NCBI GenBank assembly: GCA_013816585.1 | Contig: JACDEE010000001.1 | Location: 263,001 to 327,000 of the forward strand | Direction of reading: 5' to 3' | Source of the DNA: Sphingosinicella sp. | GTDB lineage: Bacteria > Pseudomonadota > Alphaproteobacteria > Sphingomonadales > Sphingomonadaceae | DNA length: 64,000 nt | In this document: in pieces, positions 63,830 through 64,000 of the stretch | How positions within the stretch are numbered: the first letter of the stretch is position 1 | How the letters are laid out: each line of letters starts with the position of its first letter | Notes under the pieces: generated by a model | Databases searched by the model: none | Seen by the model: the letters and a program-made list of their open reading frames with translations, nothing else | Told to the model about the DNA's origin: nothing | Position numbers and translations under genes: made by a program

Positions 63830-64000
63830 TCAGATTGGGCGGCCTTCGGTATCGACCAGCACTTCGCGCCTTCCGACATGGTCGGGCGAGCTGACAATCC
63901 CGTCCTTTTCCATCCGCTCGATCAGCCGCGCGGCATTGTTATAGCCGATGCGCAACTGGCGCTGAATATAGCTGGTCGAGGCCTTCTGGCTTTCCGCGAC
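63830..64000 (-). CDS. ftsK: DNA translocase FtsK, C-terminal gamma domain (5' end outside window)
   Basis: The last 56 codons of a leftward gene. The segment [20 protein letters not shown] is the winged-helix gamma domain that recognises KOPS sequences in FtsK, followed by HVGRREVLV and the stop TGA (63830-63832). FtsK pumps chromosome DNA and activates XerCD recombination at the septum. Only the C-terminus is in the window. Confidence 0.9.
   Translation of the reverse strand, partial: VAESQKASTSYIQRQLRIGYNNAARLIERMEKDGIVSSPDHVGRREVLVDTEGRPI

Noticed and set aside
1-64000. CRISPR arrays, insertion sequences, prophage or toxin-antitoxin modules
   Set aside because: I looked for repeat-spacer patterns, transposase motifs and small paired genes and saw none. 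The HNH gene has no phage or restriction partner.

Overview
This window is GC-rich chromosomal DNA from an alphaproteobacterium, most likely of the order Sphingomonadales. The basis is the high GC content, the alphaproteobacterial order of the origin region (ppsR-maf-aroE-coaE-dnaQ facing hemE-hemJ-rho-mnmE-mnmG-rsmG-parA-parB), and lineage-restricted small families (DUF6489, DUF3576, DUF1491, MmcB, HIG1-type twin-TM protein). I see no insertion sequence, prophage, rRNA operon or CRISPR array. Genes are densely packed, with many 1-4 bp start/stop overlaps.

Left part (1-12.7 kb): the end of argH, an LptM-like lipoprotein, lysA, galU and a CorA-type transporter form one run. They are followed by an HNH endonuclease, gluQ, a HIG1-type membrane protein with a PduO cobalamin adenosyltransferase, the ergothioneine pair egtB-egtD, a nucleoside transporter, a queuosine-precursor transporter, a YggT protein, folD and a MarC protein. 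From 12.7 to 18.3 kb lies a compact membrane-glycosylation locus: two large polytopic membrane proteins, a GtrA protein, a methyltransferase and a polyprenyl-phosphate GT2. It is followed by a decayed fragment, an EF-hand protein and pheS-pheT.

Middle part (23-36.8 kb): plsC, a YdcF-like protein, ftsX and ftsE run leftward. Then come an MJ0042 zinc-ribbon protein, a phosphofructokinase, tRNA-Leu(GAG), an AdiC-like permease overlapping a Rieske oxygenase, msrB, a class A penicillin-binding protein, a YgjP/YcgN/SCO operon, an ankyrin protein, mmcB with a LexA-like box, and a SleB hydrolase with a clear terminator.

Origin region (36.9-53.5 kb): all genes from DUF1491 to ppsR point left and almost all from hemE to parB point right, diverging from a 313-bp gap at 42419-42731. 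That gap holds several DnaA-box-like sequences and an AT-rich segment, so I infer that it is oriC. Three parS sites lie 6.5-8.6 kb to the right, near parA-parB. Right part (53.5-64 kb): holA, lptE and leuS run leftward, then a DUF3576 lipoprotein, a beta-barrel-like outer membrane protein, a TenI-like protein, yggS, a broken HAD phosphatase, ribA, xth, lolA and the C-terminal end of ftsK.

Most of the window is housekeeping: translation, chromosome replication and segregation, cell envelope and cofactors. The most interesting items are the oriC/parS architecture, the glycosylation locus, the pseudogene/CTG-start cases, the SOS box before mmcB, and the mixed-signature phosphofructokinase.
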